64,000 bases of DNA from Channallabes apus (lineage: Eukaryota > Chordata > Actinopteri > Siluriformes > Clariidae): contig CM060124.1 in NCBI GenBank assembly GCA_030522415.1, forward strand, positions 23,670,454 through 23,734,453, in the 5' to 3' direction. Made by a program: the position numbers and the translations under genes. Below, in pieces: positions 1 to 10,440 of this stretch; position 1 is the first letter of the stretch, and the number at the start of each line of letters is the position of its first letter. The notes beneath the pieces were generated by a model. It was given only the letters and a program-made list of their open reading frames with translations. It made no database searches and was not told where the DNA came from.

Positions 1-717
1 ATTAAATCAAACTAAAAACGAGTGAAAAGAATACAAAACTCAGACTCTATATCCCAGATACTCATCTCGCATTCGCATTCAACTTCACACACACCGGACC
101 TCATTACCCACAATGCATCTCCCGCACTGGACTACACTCCCGTAAACAGCTGTCGTAAAATCAACCTCTCTCTCTCCTGCAACAACACGCTCTTTGTCGG
201 CGGCGCCTGCGCACTCCTCCATATGATTAGGAAAGAGATGCAATATTATGGTTTCCGTCATTTTTTATATATTTGTGTACTGACTGGGCCGGACTACACT
301 GGCCAGCGGCCCACCGGGAAAACTCTCGGTACCCCAGATGGCCAGCCTGCCCCTGCTTTCAGTGATTTAAATTTGTGTAATTTTAATCTTCCGGATTCTA
401 GATTCTAAAGTTGACATTGTTACCTTTTTTAATCCTTGGAATGGAAGAAATTGAGATTTACCTTATGATAGCATAAATTGCATTGTTTTTAATCTGTAAA
501 ATGTTAACAATATTCCTTGGTATTTTTATTTTAAAAAAACATTGTGCCTGGTATAGGTTTAATATTCAGTGTGCACCGTTTGTACATCTGTTATTTTACA
601 AGTATATAAGAACACTCAGAAATACCTTTTATTTGGGGTTAAGTGACTGATGTGCCTAACATCTTTCAGCTGAGCCTCGTTTCACTGAATAATCCACCAC
701 TTTTCATCAGTATAATG

Positions 718-718
<1 letters not shown>
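1..718. other. Unassigned A/T-rich sequence
   Basis: No gene or repeat could be recognised. A 128-codon open frame at 22-408 has low-complexity, non-domain-like content and no splice or family signal, so I treat it as chance. Confidence 0.4.

Positions 719-744
<26 letters not shown>
719..744. repeat. (CA)n microsatellite
   Basis: Uninterrupted CA dinucleotide run of about 13 units, typical of fish non-coding DNA. Confidence 0.9.
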
Positions 745-748
<4 letters not shown>

Positions 749-830
749 CGTCACTCCCCTAAATTTAAAGAATACAAACTGGTTGCGTGCGAGTTTGCTG
801 TTTTTCCTATAGTATGCTGAAGCTAAATCA

Positions 831-990
831 AAATAAAACATTTTATTTTGTTTTATTTTTATTTTGCTATAATTAAAATAAAAAAATTTAAAACAGTATC
901 ACACAGGGATCGAACGCGGGTCCCCCACGTGAAAGGGTGCGGACTTACCCGCTGCACCACTCAGACACTTAGAGACAATGCACCCCTGAC
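831..990 (-). mobile_element. tRNA-derived SINE-like repeat, copy 1
   Basis: Read on the minus strand, positions 975-900 form a tRNA-like head with an A-box-like stretch (TGGTGCAGCGGGT) and a B-box-like stretch (GCGTTCGATCCC). It is followed by an A/T-rich tail built from AAAATAAAAC-type words. The flank (TTAGAGACAATGCACCCC) and the tail recur at 1371-1525, where the tRNA-like head is clearly different. Seen: the box-like motifs and shared tail. Inferred: a RNA polymerase III-transcribed SINE. Confidence 0.55.
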
Positions 991-1116
991 TTCCTTCCCT
1001 TATCATAACATGCGTTAGATAGATATTTTTTTATCACTCTATACATAATACTTTGCTATTTTTATAGATGTTGAGCATCGTGAGCAAGCCCGAGATCATA
1101 TTAACGTTAATTATCA

Positions 1117-1254
1117 CCAGCCGGCATGAATAGGCGGCTCACGAGTAACGTGAGTTGGGCGCACACCCATCGATTTGACTATCGTTACTCGCTCACTCAG
1201 TGGGCTCCCTGAATAGGCAGGAAAGGGATGGAGCCGCGTATTCGTGCCGGCTGG
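1117..1254. repeat. 138-bp palindromic (hairpin) element
   Basis: Arms 1117-1140 and 1231-1254 are inverted copies of 24 bp with two mismatches (ends CCAGCCGGCA / TGCCGGCTGG). A second, inner inverted pair is CGAGTAACG (1142-1150) and CGTTACTCG (1183-1191). The size and full palindromic build suggest a foldback MITE, but no transposase family can be assigned and no clear target duplication is visible. Confidence 0.6.
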
Positions 1255-1370
1255 AAAAAAAAAAACTAAACAGATCTAATAGATGAGGACTCAGATTAAT
1301 GTGCAAAAAATATATAATAAAACTATATAAGTCTACATAGCCTTTATAAGACTCTACCTTAAGCGCACTT

Positions 1371-1525
1371 AAAACATTTTATTTAGTTTTATCTTAAATT
1401 TGCATTAATTAAAATAAAACAATTTTAAAACATCATCACTCAGGATTCAAACCGGCGCTTTGTAGATCTCTGGCCGAGCGCTCTAACCGCAACACCAAGC
1501 GGGCATTTAGAGACAATGCACCCCA
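1371..1525 (-). mobile_element. tRNA-derived SINE-like repeat, copy 2
   Basis: Same A/T-rich tail and same GACAATGCACCCC flank as 831-990. The tRNA-like head (minus strand, about 1505-1436) has its own A-box-like (TTGCGGTTAGAGCG) and B-box-like (GGTTTGAATCC) motifs. The LTR retrotransposon at 1542 inserted about 15 bp beyond it. Confidence 0.5.
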
Positions 1526-1541
1526 GTCACCTTAATAAGGC

Positions 1542-2257
1542 TGTAACGCTTGGATTTAGAAAACTGCTTGGTTACAAAAAAACGGATTCGGGAATCTAAA
1601 CTGGGGCTTGAAAACACTACTTCCGGTATTGCGTAATCGCGACAGGACAAAACACGACGCGACACAAAACAATTATAATAAATTAAACCAAGTGTATTAT
1701 ACAGACGGAATAAAGAAATAAACAAACACGGTGCACCACAAACCAATATATACAAATATAATACAAATATAATACAAATATAAAAAAGTGTGTGTGTGAT
1801 GTATGCGGGTGTGTGAGTGTGTGTATGATAGTCCAGAGTCTGAAAAACGGCAAAAAGTATGAAGATGGTGATTTGGAGAGATGGTTCGATCTCACCAGAT
1901 GAAGATGGAAGGTCTGGGAGATCGAGAAACGGAAGGAGCTGGGTACTGAATGAAATTATAGATGTATAATCCACAATCAGGCTCTCAGTCTCAAAAACCA
2001 TGCAGCGCGCTGTCTTCATCTCTCCGTGCCGGCTCCTACGCCGGTTCCGGCTTTATGCCAGATCATGTGACCCACGCCACTTCCGGGTTCCCTTGCGCCG
2101 TGATCGCGCATGCGCGGGAACTTGCCCGGTGACCAAACCACTGTCAATAGGGAAAAGAGAAACCGCTAGGGCACACCTTCGGCCACAGGTGAGCAGCATT
2201 AGCTCCACAACCATTTCCCTGTTGTTGAAGGTGTCCCTTTTGTGTGGCAGCGCTACA
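1542..2257 (-). repeat. 3' LTR
   Basis: 716 bp, TG...CA ends. Compared with 7677-8391 I see about four or five changes, for example near 1563, 1743, 2101 and a 1-bp length change near 2198. Its 170-codon open frame is also present in the other LTR but has no domain and is probably chance. Confidence 0.9.
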
Positions 2258-2280
2258 TAGACCCCCCCCCCCCAAGCTTC
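2258..2280 (-). promoter_or_regulatory. Polypurine tract
   Basis: A run of about 12-13 G on the minus strand (2261-2273 on plus as C), immediately inside the 3' LTR. This is where plus-strand DNA synthesis is primed in LTR retrotransposons. It is a G-homopolymer rather than the usual mixed A/G tract. Confidence 0.65.
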
Positions 2281-3916
2281 CGGCGTCTGAGGAGAATGTC
2301 CGTACCAGCGCTTTAAATTCGCCACACTGTACTGATCGGCTTTTTGTGGGTATCCCCAAGACCTTGTGTATTTATTTGGTTCTCTTCTGGGTTTTATCTC
2401 TGCTGGACCCCCCCACTGGTGCGCTTGCCTTGCAGAATCTCTCTTGGCTGTGGAGGAGAGAGGTCGAGTTTTGACCCAAACCAGTTCTCCCGGTTGGAAG
2501 TGCGCTGCTTACCCCCGGGTATTGTGACATCTGGATTGTCTGGATCTATGTTGTTCTCCTCTTTTTTTCCCCTCCTCCATGATAAGTCTTTGTCTGGGAG
2601 GTGATGGTTGTCCTGCCTTGTGTCGGTGGCAAACGCTGCAAGATTTTGTGTAGTGCCAGACGTCTTTCCTCAGCAGGGTCTTCAGTTGTCCCCAGTGTCC
2701 TCCCAGTGGATTGTCATGATAATACTGAAGAAAGAGTTTTATTAGAGACTGGGGGACAACAAGCTGGATTTTCTCCCCGTGCCTTACTGGTACCCGGCGA
2801 TACAGCATGCCCTGATGACATTCGAAGGTGACCCTCTGATCTTGTGTACCTCTTGGGTGATCTTTAGAGAGCAGCTTCGTGATAGTTGGGTCATTCAGTT
2901 GGGCTTTGATGATCTCGCTCAGGTCGCTCGGGAAGCTGGAGGCCTTTTTAGTGGACATGGTGGGTAGACGTGGGGTGTCAGCTCCTTTCCGCGGCGGGTG
3001 TGCTCGGGGTATGGCGTCTGGACCCGTATTAAAGTGGTCCTCGCGAACATTCTCTCCCCTAGCGCCACTCTCCACCGGTTGTTCCATGGTGCTCGCCGCT
3101 CCTCTTAACACCACTCTCGTGTTGCTGTTCTCCCGGGTTCGCCCCATCTGTTCTTCCTCGGAGATATCAGGTTTTCCTATGAGACAGAGGGCGGGGTGTT
3201 CATTGGCAAAGTCTCCCTGGCGTTGCCGTGGCTGCTGTACCGGAGACCTCAGGTTATCTTCCTCTTCGTCGAGGTCGTCTTCCAGTATAAACGCCGCCGT
3301 GAACGCCTGTTTAAAAGACTGCCAGTCCTTTACCTTGCCTTTCTCCGTCTTCCACCAACTGAGAGCAGGCCCTCGTAGAACTGTGCCGAGGGTTCCCAGC
3401 AGCTCTGGTCGGGTCAGGGGTCTGATCTCCAGGTACTTCTCTGCTTGCTTAATGAAGTTCCACACCTCAGCTGTCTCTGACGCGTCACAGAAGGCTGGAA
3501 ACTCCACGCCGATGGATGGATGAGCATGAAGAGAAGAAGAAAGTGGGGAGGAGAGCAGAGCCGAGGAGTGAGCGGGAACACCAGTAGGAACATCGTAGCT
3601 GACATGCATGCTTGGTGGCCTTACCTTGGCCGTCGCTGTAGTGGTTGGAGTGCTGGGCAGATGTTGTGCAGGAGATGGAGTAGGGGTGTAGGCCTTTAAC
3701 CTGTGGGCGGTGGGCGTACAAGTGGGACGCAGTCTCTTCATCCGGTTTTCCCAGATGGCGTCACGTCGCAGAAAACAGTCAACGATGGCTCTCTCCATCT
3801 TTTCGAGAGCCTCCTGGCAGTAGCGCTGCAGCCCTTCCAGGCTCGCGTCCACTGCGTCACGAAGACTGATTTCCCGGTTGAGACTGCTGTCCATCCATCC
3901 ATCCATTTTCTTCCGC

Positions 3917-6900
3917 TTATCCGAGGTCGGGTCGCGGGGGCAGCAGCTTCAGCAGGGATGCCCAGACTTCCCTCTCCTCGGCCACTTCTTCCAGCTCTTC
4001 CGGGGGTATCCTAAGGCGTTTCCAGGCCAGCCGAGAGACATAGTCCCTCCAGCGTGTCCTGGGTCTTCCCCGGGGTCTCTTTCTGGTGGGGCGTGTCCGG
4101 AACACCTCACAAGGGAGGCGTCCAGGGGGCATCCTAAATAGATGCCCAAGCCACCTCATCTGGCTCCTCTCGATGCGGAGGAGCAGCGGCTCTACTCTGA
4201 GCCCCTCCCGGATTACTGAGCTTCTCACCCTATCTCTAAGGGAGAGCCCAGACACCCTACGGAGGAAATTCATTTCGGCCGCTTGTATTCGCGATCTTGT
4301 TCTTTCGGTCACTACCCACAGCTCATGACCCTAGGTGAGGGCAGGAACGTAGATCAACCGGTAAATTGAGAGCTTTGCCTTTTGTCTCAGCTCCTTCTTC
4401 ACCACGACGGACCGATAAAGAGCCCGCATCACTGCAGACGCTGCCCCGATCCGCCTGTCGATCTCCCGCTCCATTTTACCCTCACTCGTGAACAAGACCC
4501 CGAGATACTTAAACTCCTCCACTTGGGGCAGGATCTCACTCCCAACCCTGAGAGGGCACTCCACCCTTTTCCGGCTGAGGACCATGGCCTCAGATTTGGA
4601 GGTGCTGATTCTCATCCCAGCCGCTTCACACTCGGCTGCGAACCGATCCAGTGAGAGCTGTAGGTCGCAGGATGATGAGGCCAACAGAACAACGTCATCT
4701 GCAAAAAGCAGTGACCCAATCCTGAGCCCACCAAACTGTACCCCCTCAACGACCTGGCTGCGCCTAGAAATCCTGTCCATAAAAATCATGAACAGGATCG
4801 GTGACAAAGGGCAGCCCTGTCGGAGTCCTACTCTCACCGGAAACAGGTCCGACTTACTACCGGCAATGCGGACCAAGCTCCGACACCGGTCATACAGGGA
4901 CCGGACAGCCCTTAACAGGGAATCCGATATCCCATACTCCCGGAGTACCCCCCACAGGACTCCCCGAGGGACACGGTCGAATGCCTTCTCCAAGTCCACA
5001 AAGCACATGTAGACTGGTTGGGCAAACTCCCATGCCCCCTCCAGGACCCTGCTAAGGGTGTAGAGCTGGTCCACTGTTCCGCGACCTGGACGAAAACCAC
5101 ACTGCTCCTCCTGAATCCGAGGTTCGACTATCCGACGGACCCTCCTTTCCAGGACCCCTGAATAGACTTTCCCAGGGAGGCTGAGGAGTGTGATCCCTCT
5201 GTAGTTGGAACACACTCTCCGGTCCCCCTTCTTGAAGAGGGGGACCACCACCCCAGTTTGCCAGTCCAGAGGCACTGTCCCCGATGTCCATGCAATGTTG
5301 CAGAGACGTGTCAACCATGACAGCCCTACAACATCCAGAGCCTTGAGGAACTCCGGGCGGATCTCATCCACCCCCGGGGCCCCGCCACCACGGATCTTTT
5401 TGATCACCTCGGCGACCTCGGCCCCAGAGATGGAAGAGTCCACCTCTATGTCCCCAGACTCTGCTTCCTCATCGGAAGGCATGTTGGTGGAATTAAGGAG
5501 GTCTTCGAAGTACTCCCCCCACCGACCCACAACGTCCCGAGTCGAGGTCAGCAGCGCACCATCCCCACTATACACTGTGTTGACCGTGCACTGCTTTCCC
5601 CTCCTGAGACGCCGGATGGTGGACCAGAATTTCTTCGAAGCCGTCTGGAAGTCATTCTCCATGGCCTCCCCAAACTCCTCCCACGCCCGGGTTTTTGCCA
5701 CAGCAACCACCGAAGCTGCATTCCGCTTGGCCTGCCGGTACCTATCAGCTGCCTCCGGAGTGCCACCAGCCAAAAAGGCCCGGTAAGACTCCTTCTTCAG
5801 CTTGATGGCATCCCTCACCGCCGGTGTCCACCAACGGGTTCTTGGGTTGCCACCGCGACAGGCACCGACCACCTTACGGCCACAGCTCTGGTCGGCCGCC
5901 TCGACAATGGAAGCGCGGAACATAGTCCATTCGGGCTCAATGTCCCCCACCTCCCCCAGGACATGGTTGAAGCTTTGCCGGAGGTGGGAGTTGAAGCTCG
6001 TCCTGACAGGGGACTCTGCCAGACGTTCCCAGCAGACCCTCACAATACGTTTGGGTCTACCAGGCCTGACCGGCATCCTACCCCGCCAACGAAGCCAACT
6101 CACCACCAGGTGGTGATCAGTTGACAGCTCCGCCCCTCTCTTCACCCGAGTGTCCAAGACATGTGGCCGCAAGTCCGACGATACGACCACAAAGTCGATC
6201 ATCGAACTGCGGCCTAGGGTGTCCTGGTGCCAGGTGCACATATGGACACCCTTATGCCTGAACATGGTGTTCGTTATGGACAATCCATGACGAGCACAGA
6301 AGTCCAATAACAAAACACCGCTTTGGTTCAGATCGGGGGGGCCGTTCATCCCAATCACGCCCTTCCAGGTCTCACTGTCATTGCCCACGTGAGCATTGAA
6401 GTCTCCAAACAGAACGATGGAGTCCCCAGGAGGGACGCTCTCTAGCGCCCCCTCCAGAGACCCCAAAAAGGGCGGGTACTCCAAACTGCTGTTCGGCGCA
6501 TAAGCGCAAACAACAGTAAGGATCTGTCCCCCCACCCGAAGGCGGAGGGAGGCCACCCTCTCGTCCACTGCGGTGAACCCCAATGTACAGGCCCCGAGCC
6601 GGGGGGCAATAAGTATGCCCACACCTGCTCGTCGCCTCTCACCGGTGGCAACTACAGAGTAGAAGAGAGTCCAGCCCCTCTCAAGGAGACTGGTTCCAGA
6701 GTCCAAATTGTGCGTCGAGGTGAGTCCAACTATATCTAGCCGGAACTTCTCAACCTCACACACTAGCTCAGGCTCCTTCCCCGCCAGAGAGGTGACATTC
6801 CACGTCCCTAGAGCCAGCTTCTGCAGCCGAGGATCAGACCGCCAAGGCCCCTGTCCTCTGCCACCGCCCAGCTCACACTGCACCCGACCTCTTTGGCCCC

Positions 6901-7096
6901 TCCTACAGGTGGTGAGCCCATGGGAAGGGGGACCCATGTTGCCTCTTCGGGCTGTGCCCGGCCGGGCCCCATGGGTGCAGGCCCGACCACCAGGCGCTCG
7001 CCATCGGGCCCCACCTCCAGGCCTGGCTCCAGAGGGAGGCCCCGGTGACCCACGTCTGGGCGAGGGAAAACGTTTTCCATTGGTTGTACTCATCAT
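3917..7096 (-). pseudogene. RTE LINE endonuclease/reverse transcriptase, one stop
   Basis: Encodes the target-primed reverse transcription protein: an N-terminal apurinic-type endonuclease and a central RT. The ATG at 7096 opens the frame. Endonuclease motifs: [13 protein letters not shown] near residue 97, [13 protein letters not shown] in the middle, and the terminal [12 protein letters not shown] motifs: [26 protein letters not shown] and the catalytic [16 protein letters not shown] at 4328-4330 stops the frame at codon 923; the same frame then continues from 4327 to 3917 through a basic C-terminal region. The neighbouring residues (T_GHELW) suggest a Tyr codon changed by one base. Total 1,060 codons including both stops. 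The copy is probably dead but recently so. Confidence 0.85.
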
Positions 7097-7199
7097 AAGA
7101 GGTCTTTTGAACCACTCTTTGTCTGTTCCCTCACCTAGGACCAGATTGCCATGGGTGACCCTGCCGGGGGCATGAAGCCCCCAACAACATAGCTCCCAG

Positions 7200-7254
7200 G
7201 ATCATTGGGACACGCAAACCCCTCCACCACGATAAGGTGGTGGTTCAAGGAGGG
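7200..7254 (-). promoter_or_regulatory. Structured 5' end of the RTE LINE
   Basis: At the extreme 5' end, read on the minus strand, CCCCT and AGGGG enclose a perfect 7-bp stem CCACCAC/GTGGTGG with loop CTTATC, followed by GTTTGCGTGTCCC. A diverged copy with compensating stem changes lies at 36227-36275 and 53746-53794. A 5' self-cleaving or promoter RNA structure is possible; HDV-like ribozymes are known at the 5' ends of several LINE clades, including RTE. The ribozyme fold itself was not demonstrated here. Confidence 0.5.
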
Positions 7255-7655
7255 GACTGCTGTCCAGGGATTGTCTATAATCCTGCTCCATGGAGCTCAC
7301 CTTATCAGTAAGCGCCCCCACATTCATCTTGCATTGATACAGTTCAGTACGTAGTGTGTGTACTACCTCAATATCAGACCCATGAACAATATCATCATCA
7401 TCATTATTGTCATTATCATGGCTATCTGATATATATAAAGAACCAATCAATGAAGTTAATTCAGCTGTAGGGTTATGGCGTGCATTAAATGCATCCTCTA
7501 CATCAACCAGCATGTTATTATCCACTACACAGTTAGCCTTAGCAGCACTACTAGCATTAGCCTTAGCTTTAGCACTAGCATTAGCGATGTTAACATTAGC
7601 GTCCATTTTGTTCAGCCTTGTTACACAAAACCGGAAAATATCCCAAAATACAGAT

Positions 7656-7673
7656 TCCCTGTACGGGCCACCA
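7656..7673 (-). promoter_or_regulatory. Primer-binding site, tRNA-Ile-like
   Basis: Three bases inside the 5' LTR the minus strand reads TGGTGGCCCGTACAGGGA. This is complementary to the 3' end of a tRNA-Ile (…TACGGGCCACCA) apart from one base near the inner end. It marks the start of minus-strand cDNA synthesis and fixes the element orientation. The tRNA identity is from memory. Confidence 0.7.
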
Positions 7674-7676
7674 CTA

Positions 7677-8391
7677 TGTAACGCTTGGATTTAGAAAACC
7701 GCTTGGTTACAAAAAAACGGATTCGGGAATCTAAACTGGGGCTTGAAAACACTACTTCCGGTATTGCGTAATCGCGACAGGACAAAACACGACGCGACAC
7801 AAAACAATTATAATAAATTAAACCAAGTGTATTATACAGACGGAATAAAGAAATAAACAAACACGGTGCACCACAAATCAATATATACAAATATAATACA
7901 AATATAATACAAATATAAAAAAGTGTGTGTGTGATGTATGCGGGTGTGTGAGTGTGTGTATGATAGTCCAGAGTCTGAAAAACGGCAAAAAGTATGAAGA
8001 TGGTGATTTGGAGAGATGGTTCGATCTCACCAGATGAAGATGGAAGGTCTGGGAGATCGAGAAACGGAAGGAGCTGGGTACTGAATGAAATTATAGATGT
8101 ATAATCCACAATCAGGCTCTCAGTCTCAAAAACCATGCAGCGCGCTGTCTTCATCTCTCCGTGCCGGCTCCTACGCCGGTTCCGGCTTTATGCCAGATCA
8201 TGTGACCCACGCCACTTCCGGGTTCCCTTGCGCCGCGATCGCGCATGCGCGGGAACTTGCCCGGTGACCAAACCACTGTCAATAGGGAAAAGAGAAACCG
8301 CTAGGGCACACCTTCGGCCACAGGTGAGCAGATTAGCTCCACAACCATTTCCCTGTTGTTGAAGGTGTCCCTTTTGTGTGGCAGCGCTACA
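7677..8391 (-). repeat. 5' LTR
   Basis: 715-bp partner of 1542-2257, with the same TG...CA ends. It would hold the promoter for the minus-strand transcript. Confidence 0.9.
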
Positions 8392-8846
8392 AGGCACTTG
8401 ACTTCTTTGAAAGCAAGCTCTAGATAAGTGACGAAGTAAGCCTGTTATAATAATAACTTGGTGTTATTTGATCTTATTGGTTTAGAAATTTATATTTAAA
8501 TAAATAGTAAGCTTGGCCGATTTCATTATAATTTTGTTTGATGAGTGGGGCTTGAAAATTCTCTTGAAAAATATGGTCATTTATTTCAGTTAATAAATCT
8601 ACTATAAAAAATTTTTTACTCATTATTGTACAGTACACATCAATAGCTCTGGTTCAGATTTTTCATGTTTGTTTTGGAACATCACTGTTGTATTTACTGC
8701 GATGAATGAAAATGTAACTTCGCGCCACCTGGCGGCCATTTTATGAATGACTTTGAAATGCAACTGATTTATTTTGGCCGCTGTTGCCTTTAAACGGCGG
8801 TGAGCACGACGGAATGGTTATTCCTATTGAGTAACCACTGTAGCCG
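8392..8846. other. Unassigned flank
   Basis: A/T-rich sequence resuming after the LTR element. It holds the downstream AGGC target duplication and nothing else I can name. Confidence 0.4.
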
Positions 8847-10440
8847 TGTCAGATCAGAACCTACGTAGAATACTTTACTCCCCTTGAAGAGAATGAACTA
8901 ATTTCAGTCATCTCTTCTGCAAATTCATCAACCTGTATAAAAGATCCTATACTGACACATTTTCTTAAACAGATAGTACCAGTAATAACAGAACCGCTGT
9001 TGAGAATAATTAATTCTTCACTCAGCATTGGTTATGTTCCAAAATCTTTTAAATTAGCAGTTATCAAACCAATAATTAAGAAACCTGACCTCGACCCCTG
9101 TCAGCTGTCCAATTACAGGCCAATATCAAACCTCCCCTTTATCTCTAAGATTCTGGAAAAGATAGTAGCAGAGCAGCTATGCTCATATCTACATAGAAAT
9201 AGCATAAATTAACTGTATCAGTCAGGATAGGCCTCATCACAGCACAGAAACAGGACTCGTTAAAGTAGTAAATGACCTCCTATTGCCCTCTGATCAGGGT
9301 TGTTTAACTATGCTTGTATTACTCGATCTCAGTGCAGCTTTTGACACCATTGATCATGCTATTCTTCTTCACAGATTAGAAAATGTAGTAAGAATTAAAG
9401 GTACAGCCCTCTCCTGGCTCAGATCCTATTTGACCGATCGTTATCAGTATGTAGATTTAAATGGTGATTATTCTGCATCTTCTCTGGTGGAGTTTGGTGT
9501 TCCGCAGGGTTCAGTTTTAGGCCCACTGCTTTTTTCCCTTTACATGCTTCCACTGGGCAACATAATCCATAAGCATGGTAGTAGTTTTCATTGTTATGCT
9601 GATGACACACAGTTATATGTCTCAGCAAGACCTGATGAGAAAAACCGGCTTATTAAAGTAGAGCAATGTGTGCAGGACATAAGAAATTGGATGCTAATTA
9701 ACTTCTGCTTAATCCGGATAAGACAGATGTTCTAGTCATAGGACCGCATACAGCTAGGAGTAAAATCTTAGATCACATCGTTACTTTAGATGGCCTTTCT
9801 GTCCCATTAAGTGCAACAGTAAAAGACCTCTGCGTGATTATAGATTCCAGGCTTTCATTTGAAGCTTATGTAGATAATATCACCAGGATAGCATTCTTTC
9901 ACCTCAGAAATATTGCCAAGATAAGAAATATATTGTCGCTAAACGATGCAGAAGCATTAGTTCATGCTTTTATCACTTCTAGGTTGGACTATTGTAATGC
10001 CTTACTGTCTGGTTGTTCTGTTAGGTGCATAAACAAGCTTCAGCTAGTCCAGAATGCAGCAGCGAGAGTCCTCACTAGAACCAGAAAATATGAGCACATC
10101 ACCCCTATCCTATCTTCACTGCATTGGCTCCCTGTTAAATTTCGCATTGTTTTTAAAATACTACTCTTGACATATAAACCATTTGATGGTCTCGCGCCGC
10201 AGTATCTGAGCGAACTGCTAGTGTCTTACGATCCGCCATGCCTACTTCGATCAATAGATGCAGGCTGCTTGTCAGTACCGCGTATTATGAAAAGTACAGC
10301 TTGGGACAGAGCTTTTTCTCACAAAGCCCCAAAATTATGGAATAGTCTTCCAAATAGTGTTCGGGACTCAGACACAGTCTCAGTGTTTAAGTCTAGGCTA
10401 AAAACCTATTTATTTAGCCAAGCATTTTTATAAATAGATT
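8847..10440 (+). pseudogene. 5'-truncated L2 LINE, reverse transcriptase relic
   Basis: RT region and C-terminus of an L2-type ORF2. Recognisable blocks: [67 protein letters not shown], the catalytic CYADDTQLY, and the C-terminal [13 protein letters not shown] and [14 protein letters not shown]. The frame is broken by stops at about 9212-9235 and by a frameshift near 9710-9735, and continues at 9834-10433. It is closest to the L2 fragment at 42565-43770; both share the ELYxSG and VEFGVPQG variants. Endonuclease and 5' parts are absent. Confidence 0.85.

Larger units (their letters stand above)
3894..7254 (-). mobile_element. RTE-clade LINE (Rex3-like), inserted in gag
   Basis: A 3,361-bp insert bounded by perfect 12-bp duplications GACTGCTGTCCA (3882-3893 and 7255-7266). 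The 3' end on the minus strand is a short (GATG)n tail, seen as CCATCCATCCATCC at 3891-3904; this tail is what I recall for fish Rex3/RTE elements. The 5' end is a GC-rich hairpin. The element looks full length and carries one long EN-RT frame with a single stop. Confidence 0.88.
2509..7606 (-). pseudogene. Gag-integrase(zinc) polyprotein frame, split by a LINE
   Basis: The frame starts at the ATG at 7606 and runs to 7255, is broken by the LINE and one target-duplication copy, and resumes at 3881 to the stop at 2509. The two pieces total 352 + 1,373 = 1,725 nt, exactly 575 codons, so the frame was open before the LINE landed. The N-terminus (7606-7500) is low complexity, rich in Asn, Ala and Lys. 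The middle has a retrotransposon Gag signature (AEVWNFIKQAEKYL, then LSWWKTEKGKVKDWQSFKQA). The last ~150 residues match the integrase H2C2 zinc domain (HDNPLGGHWG, then CSVCHRHK). No protease DSG/DTG motif or YVDD-type RT motif occurs between them. It is either a deletion derivative or an established Gag-IN non-autonomous lineage. Confidence 0.8.
1542..8391 (-). mobile_element. Young non-autonomous LTR retrotransposon (Gypsy-like), hit by a LINE
   Basis: Two direct repeats, 1542-2257 and 7677-8391, bound the element. Each starts TG and ends CA and they differ at only a handful of positions. The flanks share AGGC (1538-1541 and 8392-8395), a 4-bp target duplication (AAGGC if the ambiguous A is counted). 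Orientation is minus: a primer-binding site lies just inside the right LTR and a polypurine tract just inside the left one. The internal region codes for Gag joined directly to the integrase zinc-binding domain. Protease, reverse transcriptase, RNase H and the integrase catalytic core are missing, so movement needs a helper. A 3.36-kb LINE sits inside gag. The Gypsy assignment is inferred from the Gag and H2C2 domains. Confidence 0.88.

Noticed and set aside
22..408. 128-codon frame at the window start
   Set aside because: No domain, no splice support, biased composition; cannot be told from a chance frame.
1507..2019. 170-codon open frame on the minus strand, repeated at 7621-8154
   Set aside because: It lies wholly inside the two LTRs, so its repetition only reflects LTR identity. 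No domain; it contains simple-repeat-derived His-Thr tracts.
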